Shown here in pieces: positions 8,349 to 18,164 of a stretch of DNA of 64,000 nt (position 1 is its first letter; the number at the start of each line of letters is the position of its first letter). Below the pieces are notes generated by a model. That model made no database searches, had not been told where the DNA came from, and saw only the letters and a list, made by a program, of their open reading frames with translations. A program made the translations under genes and the position numbers. The DNA comes from Gracilimonas sp. Its GTDB lineage: Bacteria; Bacteroidota; Rhodothermia; Balneolales; Balneolaceae. The stretch covers positions 1,798,001 through 1,862,000 of the forward strand of contig NZ_JABURM010000005.1 in NCBI RefSeq assembly GCF_014762685.1, in the 5' to 3' direction.

Positions 8349-9275
8349 ATGGCTACATATCATCAACATATCCCGGTTTTATTAAATGAATCGGTAGAGG
8401 CCCTTATTACAGATAAGGATGGCCTATATATAGATGGCACACTCGGCGGCGGTGGGCATTCCAAAGAAATTTTAAACCATCTTGGTGAAAACGGGCGGCT
8501 ATACGGCATCGATCAGGATGATGAGGCACTTGAAGCAGCCTCCTCTAATATTGGCGATGATTCCCGTTTTATCCCTTTAAAAGGCAATTTCGGCTATCTG
8601 GCCACTCTTCTTCCTCCCCAAACCCACGGTCAGATAGCCGGAATCCTTTTGGATTTAGGTGTTTCAACACACCAGATAAAAGAACCTGAACGAGGATTCA
8701 GCTTCCAGGAAGACGGTCCCTTAGATATGCGAATGGGAAATCTTTCCGGGGTATCAGCATACCAGGTTGTAAATGAATATGATTATGAAAAACTGCGTGA
8801 TATAATTTTCCATTACGGAGAAGAAAAACAAAGCCGGAAAATTGCCCGGGCCATTATCGAAGCCCGACCTATTGAAACAACCGGTGAACTCCAAAAAGTG
8901 GTTTCTTCTGTAGTAAACAAACGATTTGAAATTAAATCCTTAGCCCGGGTTTTTCAGGGAATTCGCATTGAAGTAAATCGCGAATTAGAAATGCTGGAAA
9001 ATGTAATGGAACAGTCATTAGAGGTTTTAAAGCCCGGCGGACGTATTGTAGCTATTTCATACCACTCTCTTGAAGATCGCATTGTAAAGAGATTCTTTAA
9101 ATCAGGAAACTTTAAAGGAAAAGTGGAAAAAGATTTTTACGGAAACCCGATATCCCCAATCAAACCTGTAAGTAAACAGGTTATTATCCCCACAAAAGAA
9201 GAGGTTTCCGTAAATCCTGCGGCCCGAAGCGCTAAACTTCGGATTGCAGAAAAAATAGACGGAGGTGAATCATGA
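8349..9275 (+). CDS. rsmH: 16S rRNA m4C1402 methyltransferase RsmH
   Basis: It methylates N4 of C1402 in the ribosomal P site using SAM. The SAM-binding motif IDGTLGGGGHS is near residue 33, followed by GILLDLGVST, the RGFSFQEDGPLDMRM block and the C-terminal ISYHSLEDRIVK and NPAARSAKLR motifs. ATG 8349 lies one base after the mraZ stop and yields 308 residues. Upstream ATGs at 8322 and 8337 would overlap mraZ and lack conservation. It is second in the dcw cluster, as usual, and overlaps ftsL by 4 bp. Confidence 0.95.
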   Translation: MATYHQHIPVLLNESVEALITDKDGLYIDGTLGGGGHSKEILNHLGENGRLYGIDQDDEALEAASSNIGDDSRFIPLKGNFGYLATLLPPQTHGQIAGILLDLGVSTHQIKEPERGFSFQEDGPLDMRMGNLSGVSAYQVVNEYDYEKLRDIIFHYGEEKQSRKIARAIIEARPIETTGELQKVVSSVVNKRFEIKSLARVFQGIRIEVNRELEMLENVMEQSLEVLKPGGRIVAISYHSLEDRIVKRFFKSGNFKGKVEKDFYGNPISPIKPVSKQVIIPTKEEVSVNPAARSAKLRIAEKIDGGES

Positions 9276-9682
9276 TGGTACAATCCCCACTTAAAAAGCA
9301 TGATATTCGCCCTAACCTTCGCAAAGTCCCTTTGCCTGATAATAATTCTTCTTCTGCAAAGAAAAATAAAAGAGCAAAGCATTCTACCACACCGAACGGA
9401 AAACTTGGAATCCCCAAGATAACACCCTGGAAAGTGATTTTAGGCAGTATTATCATTGGAATTTTCGGATTACTCTATCTTACCCATGTATTTTCCACTC
9501 AGCGTTTACTGGAAGAAGTACAAACTCTGGAAGCTGAATATAATAGGTCAAGAGCTCAATACGACGAACTTAAACTCCGTTACGATCGGATGATTGGCCC
9601 GGCAGAGATTTACCGCAAGGCTGAGGATCAAGGATTCATTAACGGCGGCCCGGCAGATAAAGTTATCATCATAAAGGAGTAA
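9272..9682 (+). CDS. ftsL: cell division protein FtsL-like
   Basis: FtsL is a bitopic protein that bridges FtsQ/DivIB with FtsW-FtsI at the septum. The 136-residue protein has a basic cytoplasmic N-terminus of about 50 residues, one membrane helix (VILGSIIIGIFGLLYL), then a heptad-rich segment (LLEEVQTLEAEYNRSRAQYDELK) and a short C-terminal end. Sequence similarity to known FtsL is weak, as always. Position between rsmH and ftsI, topology and coiled coil make the call. It overlaps rsmH (ATGA) and ends 3 bp before ftsI. Confidence 0.85.
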   Translation: MMVQSPLKKHDIRPNLRKVPLPDNNSSSAKKNKRAKHSTTPNGKLGIPKITPWKVILGSIIIGIFGLLYLTHVFSTQRLLEEVQTLEAEYNRSRAQYDELKLRYDRMIGPAEIYRKAEDQGFINGGPADKVIIIKE

Positions 9683-9685
9683 CGG

Positions 9686-11857
9686 ATGGATGAGCGTACT
9701 GCCATATTAAGCCGAATGTTTATCGTTTTAGGGTTAATACTCCTCATCCCCTGCGCGTTAGGGTTTCAGCTTATCCGGGTCAATTATTTTGAGGGTGATG
9801 AATTAAGAGCGCTATGGAATAAACAAGCCATAGATCAAATTCCCATTCCCGCCCAGCGCGGAAATATATACGATGCAAACGGAACACTGTTAGCCACAAA
9901 TGCTATTGATTACAAACTGGCTTTTGACCCAAAAGTAGAAGTAAACGGCAAAATTGGCGTTCCACAGTCGCAGGTTAATCAACTAACCAAAAAACTCGGT
10001 TCGTTAACAGGAAAAAGTGCGGCGCATTATCAAAATAAAATCAATAGTGCCCCTCCCCATTCACGTTATATCGTTCTGGCTACTAACTTATCGGTTTTGG
10101 TCAAAGACGAAATTAACGCACTTGGTATTAAAGGGGTAATTCTTGAAGAGAATTATCGCAGGAAATACACCTTTGGTTCTCTTGCGTCTCATGCTTTGGG
10201 TTTTGTAAACCATGAGACCGATGGACGGATTGGACTTGAAGCTTATTACAATAAAGAACTTAAAGGTGAAGATGGGCTTCGTCAGGTTCGGCGCGACCCT
10301 TTTAACCGTATTTTTGAATATATCGGAGCTCCTAAAAAACTTCCCCGAAACGGATATTCGCTGCATACCACTATTGATGCCTACCTCCAGGCAATTCTGG
10401 AAGATGAGCTCAAAGCCGGCGTAGAAAAACATTTGGCTAATTACGGAACCGGAATCATAATGGATCCAAAAACCGGAGCTATTAAGGCCATGGCCAATTA
10501 TCCAACCTATGATCCTAATTTCCCGGCAAGTACAAATGACGAAAATAGAAGAAATTTTGCCATTTCCGATATGATTGAACCCGGTTCTACCTTCAAACTT
10601 GTAACTGCTATTGCAGCTGTAGAGCAAGGAGTTGTAGAATTTGGGGAAGTTTTTGAAACACCGGAAAACGGTGAAGTAATCATCCATGACTTAATTCTTC
10701 GTGACCATAATCCATTAGGTGATTTAACTTTTCAGGAAGTCATTCAGAAGTCATCAAATGTAGCGATGGCCGAAATTGCCATGAGAATGGAAGCACAGGT
10801 TTTTTATCAATACGCCAGAAATATGGGCTTTGGCACCGATACAAATATTGATTTAATCGGTGAAGTGCCGGGACGTTTGGCCAAGCCCTATGATTGGAGT
10901 TTAGTAACCCTCCCGTGGATGTCTCACGGTTATGAAATTCAAACTACTCCTCTTCAAATAACTCAGGCCTATGCAGCATTTGCAAATAATGGAGTTATGA
11001 TGCGTCCTTATTTGGTGGAAAGAATAGAGGATAAAAATGGAAGTATTATTAAAGAGCACAAACCGAATAAGATTCGGCAGGTAGCTAAAAGATCAACCTT
11101 AAATAAATTGCTGCCTGTTTTTGAAAGTGTAGTAACTGACTCCGGAACCGGAGATCTTGCACAAGTTGATGGCCTTCGTATTGCCGGCAAAACAGGAACG
11201 GCTAAAAAAGTTGTAGATGGCCGTTACACCAATAATTATCGTAGTTCTTTTGTGGGATTCTTTCCGGTAGAAGATCCCAAATATGTTTGCTTCATTCTTT
11301 TAGATGAACCCAAAACCAGTGGTTATGGAGGTGTTACAGCCGGCCCTATTTTCAAAAATATAGCCATGCGCATTGCCGGTCTCGATAATGATATCCAGCG
11401 CAACATGAAAAAGGATCAGAACCCGGCACCCCAATTGGTGCAAGTTCCATTTCTAAAAGGACTATCAGAGCAACAGGCAGAACTTTTGTTAACCAATTTG
11501 AACCTGCCATTTTCCATGAACGGAAAATCAGGTTATGTCATAGAGCAATCGCCGGAAGCAGGAACGGAGTTGCAAAGAATTGAAGAAATTTCACTCACAT
11601 TATCGGAAACTTACGCAGCTTCTGACAGTGCAAAAGCACGAGATGGTTATGCTGAAATCCCTGACTTAAAGGGAATGAACATGCGGCAAGCTACATCACT
11701 TTTGACTGAATTGGGCTTGCAAACCGAAATTATTGGATCAGGAACCATTTTTGCACAGTTTCCAAAATCCGGTGAATGGCTCCGAAAAGGTTATCCCGTT
11801 ACCATTCGCGGCAAAGCAAAATCATTAGAAATACTAACCCAAGCCAGTGATCGATAA
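9686..11857 (+). CDS. ftsI: peptidoglycan transpeptidase FtsI (PBP3) with two PASTA domains
   Basis: This septal class B penicillin-binding protein crosslinks new peptidoglycan. One N-terminal membrane helix is followed by the PBP dimerisation domain (PAQRGNIYDANG) and the transpeptidase domain: STFK with catalytic Ser at about residue 301, SSN near 356 and KTGTA near 501. The C-terminus carries two PASTA repeats (about residues 585-650 and 655-715, starting VQVPFLKGLS and AEIPDLKGMN). At 723 residues it is longer than the proteobacterial protein and resembles SpoVD/PBP2x in layout. murE begins directly at the next base after its stop. Confidence 0.95.
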   Translation: MDERTAILSRMFIVLGLILLIPCALGFQLIRVNYFEGDELRALWNKQAIDQIPIPAQRGNIYDANGTLLATNAIDYKLAFDPKVEVNGKIGVPQSQVNQLTKKLGSLTGKSAAHYQNKINSAPPHSRYIVLATNLSVLVKDEINALGIKGVILEENYRRKYTFGSLASHALGFVNHETDGRIGLEAYYNKELKGEDGLRQVRRDPFNRIFEYIGAPKKLPRNGYSLHTTIDAYLQAILEDELKAGVEKHLANYGTGIIMDPKTGAIKAMANYPTYDPNFPASTNDENRRNFAISDMIEPGSTFKLVTAIAAVEQGVVEFGEVFETPENGEVIIHDLILRDHNPLGDLTFQEVIQKSSNVAMAEIAMRMEAQVFYQYARNMGFGTDTNIDLIGEVPGRLAKPYDWSLVTLPWMSHGYEIQTTPLQITQAYAAFANNGVMMRPYLVERIEDKNGSIIKEHKPNKIRQVAKRSTLNKLLPVFESVVTDSGTGDLAQVDGLRIAGKTGTAKKVVDGRYTNNYRSSFVGFFPVEDPKYVCFILLDEPKTSGYGGVTAGPIFKNIAMRIAGLDNDIQRNMKKDQNPAPQLVQVPFLKGLSEQQAELLLTNLNLPFSMNGKSGYVIEQSPEAGTELQRIEEISLTLSETYAASDSAKARDGYAEIPDLKGMNMRQATSLLTELGLQTEIIGSGTIFAQFPKSGEWLRKGYPVTIRGKAKSLEILTQASDR

Positions 11858-13315
11858 GTGACCCTCGATAAACTAATAGAAATTTGCAATCCGCTACACG
11901 TCACTAACGCAGATATTGACGTTGAGCTGGTGTCTTTCGCGATCGATTCTCGTGAAGTACAGGAGAACTCCACCTTCATTGCAATTAGTGGTACTCAGGT
12001 TGACGGGCATATGTTTTTAGAAGATGCAATTAGTCGGGGAGCCAAAGTAATTATCTGTGAAGAATCTTTTTATACAGAAGATGATATTTGTGTGATCGAA
12101 GTTGAGGACACAAGAAAATTAGCCGGGCCTATTGCACAAGCTTTTGCTGGAAATCCCGCCGAGAAATTAAAAATTATTGGAATTACCGGAACCAATGGAA
12201 AAACAACTACCGCTACGCTTGTCTATCAAGTTTTAAGCACATGCAATTATAAAGCCTCTCTTCTGGGAACCGTTAGTAAGCGAATTTTAGACAATGAATT
12301 TGACAGCAAACTAACCACAGCTGATCCAATTGAACTTGCCAGCGATATGAAAACCATGGTTGAGGCAGGTTCTGAATATTTGGTAATGGAGGTTTCCTCA
12401 CATGCATTGCATCAGCATCGCACTGCCGGTTTTAATTTTCAAGTGGCTGCCTTCACAAATTTGAGTCACGACCATCTTGACTATCACGAAACGCTGGAAG
12501 AATACGCTAAAGCTAAAAAACTACTTTTTGATCAGCTCCCGGAAAGTTCTACAGCCGTGGTCAATATGGACGACAAGTTTGGCTCAGAGATGCTCAAAGA
12601 CTGCAAAGCAAAGCAATTTTTTCTGAGTTTCAATAATGATACAGCTTATGTCTTACAAAACTCAGCACGGGGTATTTCCGTGATCGTTGAAGGAGAAAAG
12701 ATCGAAAGTCCCTTAGTTGGTAAATTTAATGCTTATAATATTGGATTAGCCTTCCTGATATGTAAAGCTATCGGTTTGAGCCCTCGGGATATCGCCAACG
12801 CGTTGAGCAACGCTAAAGGTGCCGCCGGACGTATGGAACCGGTTAGTATTGACGCAGATCACCTTCCACTAATTATTGTGGACTATGCTCATACTCCCGA
12901 TGCCCTGCAAAATGTGCTTTCAACCCTTTCAGCCGTTAAAGATGCCGAGCAGAAATTAACCGTAATATTTGGAGCCGGCGGTGATCGGGATACTTCCAAA
13001 CGCCCTGAAATGGCAAAAGTCGCCGAAGAATATGCCGATAAAATTATTGTAACCAGTGATAACCCCCGCTCTGAGAATCCTGATTTGATAATTGCCGACA
13101 TTTTAGAGGGTTTTGAAAATTTAGATAATGTGAAAAGCATCACAAACCGAAAGGAGGCTATCGAAAAAGCTATTTCTGACGCAACAGGAAATGAAATCAT
13201 ACTGATTGCTGGAAAAGGTCACGAAGATTATCAGGAAGTAAACGGCGAACGCCATCCTTTTGACGACCGTGAAATAGCCCGCGAGTTTCTCACCGTAAAA
13301 GCCGGAGGAAACTGA
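11858..13315 (+). CDS. murE: UDP-MurNAc-tripeptide synthetase MurE (meso-DAP type)
   Basis: This ATP-dependent ligase adds the third residue to UDP-MurNAc-L-Ala-D-Glu. The P-loop GTNGKTTT is near residue 111. The substrate-recognition motif DNPRSENP near residue 401 is the DNPR form found in enzymes that add meso-diaminopimelate, so a meso-DAP peptidoglycan is predicted. The start is GTG 11858, the base after the ftsI stop, and the protein has 485 residues. murF is not next to it, unlike in E. coli. The stop overlaps the mraY start (TGATG). Confidence 0.95.
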   Translation: MTLDKLIEICNPLHVTNADIDVELVSFAIDSREVQENSTFIAISGTQVDGHMFLEDAISRGAKVIICEESFYTEDDICVIEVEDTRKLAGPIAQAFAGNPAEKLKIIGITGTNGKTTTATLVYQVLSTCNYKASLLGTVSKRILDNEFDSKLTTADPIELASDMKTMVEAGSEYLVMEVSSHALHQHRTAGFNFQVAAFTNLSHDHLDYHETLEEYAKAKKLLFDQLPESSTAVVNMDDKFGSEMLKDCKAKQFFLSFNNDTAYVLQNSARGISVIVEGEKIESPLVGKFNAYNIGLAFLICKAIGLSPRDIANALSNAKGAAGRMEPVSIDADHLPLIIVDYAHTPDALQNVLSTLSAVKDAEQKLTVIFGAGGDRDTSKRPEMAKVAEEYADKIIVTSDNPRSENPDLIIADILEGFENLDNVKSITNRKEAIEKAISDATGNEIILIAGKGHEDYQEVNGERHPFDDREIAREFLTVKAGGN

Positions 13316-14451
13316 TGTTACACGAACTATTTACCTGGCTTGATACGGTTTATGATGTTCCCGGAACAGGAGCCGTTGCATTCATCTCTACCCGAACGGC
13401 ATTGGCGGCAGTTACTTCACTACTAATTAGCTTGTTTATCGGGCGAAAAATGATTCAATGGCTCAGTAAGCTTCAGCTGAAAGAAGTGATCAGAGATGAT
13501 ATTGGATTGGATCACCACCTTGCCAAAGGAGAAACGCCAACTATGGGCGGTGTAATAATCATCCTATCTATTATAATTCCATCTGTTCTTTGGATGAAAA
13601 TGGACAGCATCTATGGTTGGTTGATTGTATTTGTAGTACTGGTACTCGGAATCGTCGGATTTATCGATGATTATATTAAAGTGGTTAAAAAAGACAAAAG
13701 CGGCCTGGCAGGATGGTTTAAAATAGCAGGACAAGTTACCGTAGGTTTGATTGTAGGAGCTGTACTTTATTTTCACCCTGAATTCGACTCATTTAACACC
13801 TTAACCACCGTTCCATTTTTAAAGAATGTGAACATCGATTACGCCTTTTTCGGTGATACATTAGGGTGGATGATTTATCTCAGCGTTGCGGTTTTTGTAA
13901 TTACTGCCGTAAGCAATGCCACTAACCTAACGGACGGACTTGATGGGCTTGCTGCCGGCGTTTCTGCAATTTGCGGAATTGTCTTTGCAATTTTTGCTTA
14001 CGTATCCGGGCGCGTTGATTTTTCAGGCTTCCTCGACATCATGTACCTGCCCGGTGTTGGCGAACTCACCATTTTCAGTGCTTCGTTAATTGGGGCATGC
14101 ATTGGGTTTTTATGGTATAACACTAATCCGGCCTCTGTATTTATGGGAGATACCGGGTCATTGGCATTAGGGGGTGCATTTGGTGCCTTAGCCCTGATGC
14201 TCCACAAGGAATTACTGCTCCCTTTTATTTGTGGAGTCTTCTTTTTTGAAACACTGTCGGTAATCATTCAAACCACTTATTTCAAATACACCAAACGAAA
14301 ATATGGCGAGGGTAAGCGGGTATTCCTGATGACCCCCATTCATCATCACTTTGAGAAAAAAGGATGGCCTGAGCAAAAAATCGTGGTTCGATTCTGGATT
14401 ATCACAGTACTCCTTGGAATTCTAAGCTTGTTGACACTCAAAATCCGATGA
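13315..14451 (+). CDS. mraY: phospho-MurNAc-pentapeptide transferase MraY
   Basis: This membrane enzyme transfers phospho-MurNAc-pentapeptide to undecaprenyl phosphate, forming lipid I. The 378 residues contain about ten hydrophobic helices. Family motifs are present: TPTMGG near residue 60, the Asp-rich GFIDDYIKV, NLTDGLDGLA, GDTGSLALGG and MTPIHHHFE. It overlaps murE by one base and murD by four (ATGA), so translation is coupled. Confidence 0.97.
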   Translation: MLHELFTWLDTVYDVPGTGAVAFISTRTALAAVTSLLISLFIGRKMIQWLSKLQLKEVIRDDIGLDHHLAKGETPTMGGVIIILSIIIPSVLWMKMDSIYGWLIVFVVLVLGIVGFIDDYIKVVKKDKSGLAGWFKIAGQVTVGLIVGAVLYFHPEFDSFNTLTTVPFLKNVNIDYAFFGDTLGWMIYLSVAVFVITAVSNATNLTDGLDGLAAGVSAICGIVFAIFAYVSGRVDFSGFLDIMYLPGVGELTIFSASLIGACIGFLWYNTNPASVFMGDTGSLALGGAFGALALMLHKELLLPFICGVFFFETLSVIIQTTYFKYTKRKYGEGKRVFLMTPIHHHFEKKGWPEQKIVVRFWIITVLLGILSLLTLKIR

Positions 14452-15803
14452 GAGAAGTAAAAAACAAACATATCGTTGTGATTGGCGCCGCGCGAAGCGG
14501 TGTAGCAGCTGCTCTCCTCCTTCATAAAAAAGGAGCCGATGTTTTTGTGTCTGATTATGGAATGATTACCGAGGAAGCAAAACAGAAATTCAATGTTGCC
14601 GGTATTCCTTACGAGGAAAACGGGCATTCTGAAAAAGCCAAATCCGGCGAATTTATTGTTTTAAGTCCCGGAGTACCCACAGAATCTCTTATTGTTCAGA
14701 ATTATTTAAATAATGGCAAAGAAGTATTTGCCGAAATTGAAGTAGCAAGCTGGTTCACAAATCAAAATATCATAGCTGTAACCGGAAGTAATGGTAAAAC
14801 TACAGTTGCCAACTGGCTTGATCATTTGTGGAAAACAGCCAACCGTGATCATGCCCTCGCCGGAAATATTGGTGTGGCGTTTTCTGATGAAATTGAAACC
14901 AATAAAGGTGACTTCATTCTGGAAGTCAGCAGTTTCCAACTCGATCATATCAAAAATTTCAGACCAACGGTGAGTGTGATTTTAAATATCACTCCCGATC
15001 ACTTGAATCGTTATGGAAATAGTTTGGAAGCCTATGCCGCTTCCAAATTCAGGATAACAGAAAATCAGACAGCAGATGATTGGTTTATCTTTAATTACGA
15101 TGATCCAATCATCAAAAAACATGTTGAGACGTTAAAGCAAAAACAAACAGCTCCCCGGTTATGGGCTTTTTCCAATGAAAACGAAGTATCCGAAGGAGCA
15201 TTTGTACGCAACAATCATATCATCTTCAAATTCAACAATAAAGAAGAAACCCTTATGCCAGTAGAAGAAATAGGATTACGTGGCCGGCACAACTTAAGTA
15301 ATGGCCTTGCCACAGCATTGGCAGCCCGTGCTGCCGAAATTAAGAATGAAGCCATTCGTGAAAGTCTGCGTTCATTTACAGGTGTAGAACATCGGCTTGA
15401 ATTGGCCCGTGAAGTGGATGGCGTGAAATATATAAACGACAGTAAAGCGACCAACGTAAACGCAGTTTGGTTTGCACTGGACAGTTTTCACGTTCCTGTA
15501 ACTTTGATTTTAGGCGGTCGCGACAAGGGAAATGATTACAGCGAACTGGAACCTCAGATTCGGGAAAAAGTTCACACTATTATTGCGATTGGAGAATCCA
15601 AAGAACGGGTAGAAGCCCAGCTTGGGAAAGCAGCTCCGAATTTTGTGAAAGTAGAAACAATGGGTGGAGCCGTACGTGCAGCCCAAAAAGTTGCCAAACG
15701 TGGCGAAGTAGTTTTATTAAGCCCCGCTTGTGCTTCTTTTGACATGTTCGACAGCTATGAACACCGTGGAAAAATTTTCAAAGAAGAAGTAGATAAATTA
15801 TAA
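14448..15803 (+). CDS. murD: UDP-MurNAc-L-Ala:D-Glu ligase MurD
   Basis: It adds D-glutamate to UDP-MurNAc-L-Ala with ATP in the cytoplasm. The Mur ligase P-loop GSNGKTT is near residue 112, followed by LEVSSFQLD and the central TPDHLNRY motif, EHRLE, and NDSKATN in the C-terminal half. The 451 residues are normal. The start ATG lies within the last codons of mraY. A 64-bp gap with a 12-bp palindrome separates it from ftsW. Confidence 0.95.
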   Translation: MREVKNKHIVVIGAARSGVAAALLLHKKGADVFVSDYGMITEEAKQKFNVAGIPYEENGHSEKAKSGEFIVLSPGVPTESLIVQNYLNNGKEVFAEIEVASWFTNQNIIAVTGSNGKTTVANWLDHLWKTANRDHALAGNIGVAFSDEIETNKGDFILEVSSFQLDHIKNFRPTVSVILNITPDHLNRYGNSLEAYAASKFRITENQTADDWFIFNYDDPIIKKHVETLKQKQTAPRLWAFSNENEVSEGAFVRNNHIIFKFNNKEETLMPVEEIGLRGRHNLSNGLATALAARAAEIKNEAIRESLRSFTGVEHRLELAREVDGVKYINDSKATNVNAVWFALDSFHVPVTLILGGRDKGNDYSELEPQIREKVHTIIAIGESKERVEAQLGKAAPNFVKVETMGGAVRAAQKVAKRGEVVLLSPACASFDMFDSYEHRGKIFKEEVDKL

Positions 15804-15827
15804 ACCCCAATATCCAGGCCCCAATGA

Positions 15828-15839
15828 CCAAAATTTTGG
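15828..15839. other. 12-bp perfect palindrome between murD and ftsW
   Basis: CCAAAATTTTGG sits in the only sizeable gap (15804-15867) between the early genes of the cluster. No T run or promoter was recognised around it. It could be a protein-binding site or chance. Confidence 0.3.
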
Positions 15840-15867
15840 CATGTGAAATTTGAGATTTGAGTAATTA

Positions 15868-17058
15868 ATGATATACACCAGTCCACATAGCAATATTTCC
15901 AACATCATCGGCACTTCCGCTGAAGATATTGATACGCGCAAGCAAGGCAGCGATCGGTATTTATTGATGTCGGTTGTTATCCTGATGACCTTTGGGTTAT
16001 TAGCGGTGTATTCATCCATTGCCTTTTTTGCCGAAACAAAATCAACTACAGCCGGGCAACTGATCATCGGTCATATGGTGAAATTAGGTATTGCCTTCTT
16101 CGTGATGCTCATCTTCTCAAAAATAAACTATCATACCATCGCCAAATTCAGCCGTATCGGGATGGTAATAAGCCTGTTTCTATTATTTGCGGTACTTGCT
16201 TTTGGAACAGAACAGTTTGGAGCAAAACGTTGGCTGAATGTAGCCGGATTTTCCTTTCAACCTTCCATGGTTGCAACTGTTTCTCTTATCATACATGTAT
16301 GTGTATTGCTGAGTGAAAAACAAGAATACATTAAAGATTTTAAAAAGACCTTCCTCCCCATCATGTTTTGGGTGATTTTGACTTGCGGACTCATCGGTAT
16401 TGAAGACTTCAGCAGCGCAGCCATTTTACTGGGGATCTGCTTGGTATTGATGTTTATAGGGAGAGTGAGTGTAATACAACTTGGCACATTGATTACCGTT
16501 GGGATATTAGGAGGCATGTTATTGTTAAGCCAATCCGGCAACAGGCAAGACCGCATCAATCAATACATCACCCAAATTAAGGATATCCCAAGCGAACACA
16601 TTCTACAGGGAAGCGGCTATCAGGCTCAACAGGCTCATATTGCCATTGCCAAAGGTGAATTGATTGGTGTGGGAATTGGCAAAAGCTCCCAACGTGACTT
16701 TCTACCTGCTCCTTATAACGATTTCATTTTTGCAATCATCGCCGAAGAATACGGACTAATTGGTGCGATGTCGCTTATATTCTTTTTTACTGTGATTTTA
16801 TTTCGTGGCGTAGTGTTCATTGCCAGAAATGCCGAAGACAACCTTGGGTCGCTGTTGGCAGTGGCGTGTACACTTACTATCGTTTTTTACGGATTTGTAA
16901 ATGCCGGTGTTGCCAGCGGTATTCTTCCCGTAACGGGACTTCCTATGCCTTTTGTAAGCTACGGAGGTACCAGCATGTTGTTTGCCGGGCTGATGGTCGG
17001 AATTCTCCTCAATATCTCGAAACATAACCGGGATCGGAGGACCCTGTTCTATGGATAG
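15868..17058 (+). CDS. ftsW: septal peptidoglycan polymerase FtsW
   Basis: This SEDS-family glycosyltransferase polymerises lipid II and partners FtsI. The 396 residues contain about ten membrane helices after a soluble N-terminus of about 30 residues. Family landmarks include FGAKRWLNV, SGYQAQQAHIAIAKG, the extracytoplasmic DFIFAIIAEEYG with its essential acidic residue, and GLPMPFVSYGGTSML. The start at ATG 15868 follows a 64-bp gap. Its end overlaps murG by 8 bp. RodA is the other possible SEDS assignment, but the location argues for FtsW. Confidence 0.94.
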   Translation: MIYTSPHSNISNIIGTSAEDIDTRKQGSDRYLLMSVVILMTFGLLAVYSSIAFFAETKSTTAGQLIIGHMVKLGIAFFVMLIFSKINYHTIAKFSRIGMVISLFLLFAVLAFGTEQFGAKRWLNVAGFSFQPSMVATVSLIIHVCVLLSEKQEYIKDFKKTFLPIMFWVILTCGLIGIEDFSSAAILLGICLVLMFIGRVSVIQLGTLITVGILGGMLLLSQSGNRQDRINQYITQIKDIPSEHILQGSGYQAQQAHIAIAKGELIGVGIGKSSQRDFLPAPYNDFIFAIIAEEYGLIGAMSLIFFFTVILFRGVVFIARNAEDNLGSLLAVACTLTIVFYGFVNAGVASGILPVTGLPMPFVSYGGTSMLFAGLMVGILLNISKHNRDRRTLFYG

Positions 17059-18157
17059 TCCAAGAATTTTATTGGCAGCAGGTGGTACGGGCGGTCATGT
17101 GTATCCTGCCATCGCAATTGCAGATGCTTTGAAAGCTGAAAACCCTGATACCGAGATCCTATTTGTAGGGACTAAAGATCATATGGAATGGGACGCTGTG
17201 CCTAAATCCGGATATGATATCCGAAATGTTTGGATAAGTGGATTCCACCGACGGTTTACTTTAAAGAATTTGATATTTCCTGTGAAATTGATCACAAGCT
17301 TGATTCAAAGCTTAAGAATTCTCTCAGGATATAAGCCCCATGTGGTTATTTCCTGTGGCGGATATGCCGCAGGGCCTGTCGCATGGGTTGCCGGCAAAAA
17401 AGATATTCCGGTTGTGATACAGGAACAGAACAGCTTTCCGGGTGTCACCAACCGATTGTTGGCAAAATTTGCCGTCAAAATATTTACCGCCTTTAAACAA
17501 GCAGACCACTTCTTCCCCGAAGAAAAAACGCAGGTAACCGGAAACCCAACCCGGGCCACATTGATTGGAGCAAACAAATCCAACGCTTTAGACGCTTTTG
17601 GGTTTACCGATGATAAACCTGTTTTACTTGTAATGGGAGGAAGCGGAGGCGCAAAAACCATCAATGAAGCAATGAAAGCAAACATTGAAGCACTGCATGA
17701 CCAAATCGGTTTGCAAATCATCTGGCAATGCGGAGCTCGATATTATGATGAGCTTTCAACAGGAATCAAAAAGAAAAATTTGGACAACCTGCGGCTCACG
17801 GCTTTCCTCGATAATATGGCGGAAGCATATGCGGCGGCAGATTTGGTAATCAGCAGAGCCGGAGCAAGTTCCTGCTCAGAATTAATGCTAACGGGCAAAC
17901 CAAGTGTTTTGGTACCCTCACCCAATGTTGCGGGTGATCACCAGACACAAAACGCAAAAGCAATGGTAGATGCCGGTGCATCTAAATTGTTGGAGGATAA
18001 TGCTATGAAAGAGACTATGACAGAATTAGTAGAACAATTGATCTACGATCAGGAAAACCTTAAACGCATGAACCAAGCAGCATTGAACCTGGCAAAACCT
18101 GACGCAGCAAAACTAATTGCTAAAGAAATTTTAGAAATCGCAAAATCGAAGTTATAA
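17051..18157 (+). CDS. murG: lipid II-forming GlcNAc transferase MurG
   Basis: This GT28 enzyme at the inner membrane face adds GlcNAc from UDP-GlcNAc to lipid I. The 368 residues start with the glycine-rich AAGGTGGHVYPA acceptor loop. Later motifs are GGYAAGPVAW, QEQNSFPGVTNR, GGSGGAKTIN and the UDP-GlcNAc site with SRAGASSCSELM and DHQTQNA. It overlaps ftsW, and murC follows after 7 bp. Confidence 0.96.
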   Translation: MDSPRILLAAGGTGGHVYPAIAIADALKAENPDTEILFVGTKDHMEWDAVPKSGYDIRNVWISGFHRRFTLKNLIFPVKLITSLIQSLRILSGYKPHVVISCGGYAAGPVAWVAGKKDIPVVIQEQNSFPGVTNRLLAKFAVKIFTAFKQADHFFPEEKTQVTGNPTRATLIGANKSNALDAFGFTDDKPVLLVMGGSGGAKTINEAMKANIEALHDQIGLQIIWQCGARYYDELSTGIKKKNLDNLRLTAFLDNMAEAYAAADLVISRAGASSCSELMLTGKPSVLVPSPNVAGDHQTQNAKAMVDAGASKLLEDNAMKETMTELVEQLIYDQENLKRMNQAALNLAKPDAAKLIAKEILEIAKSKL

Positions 18158-18164
18158 AATAACA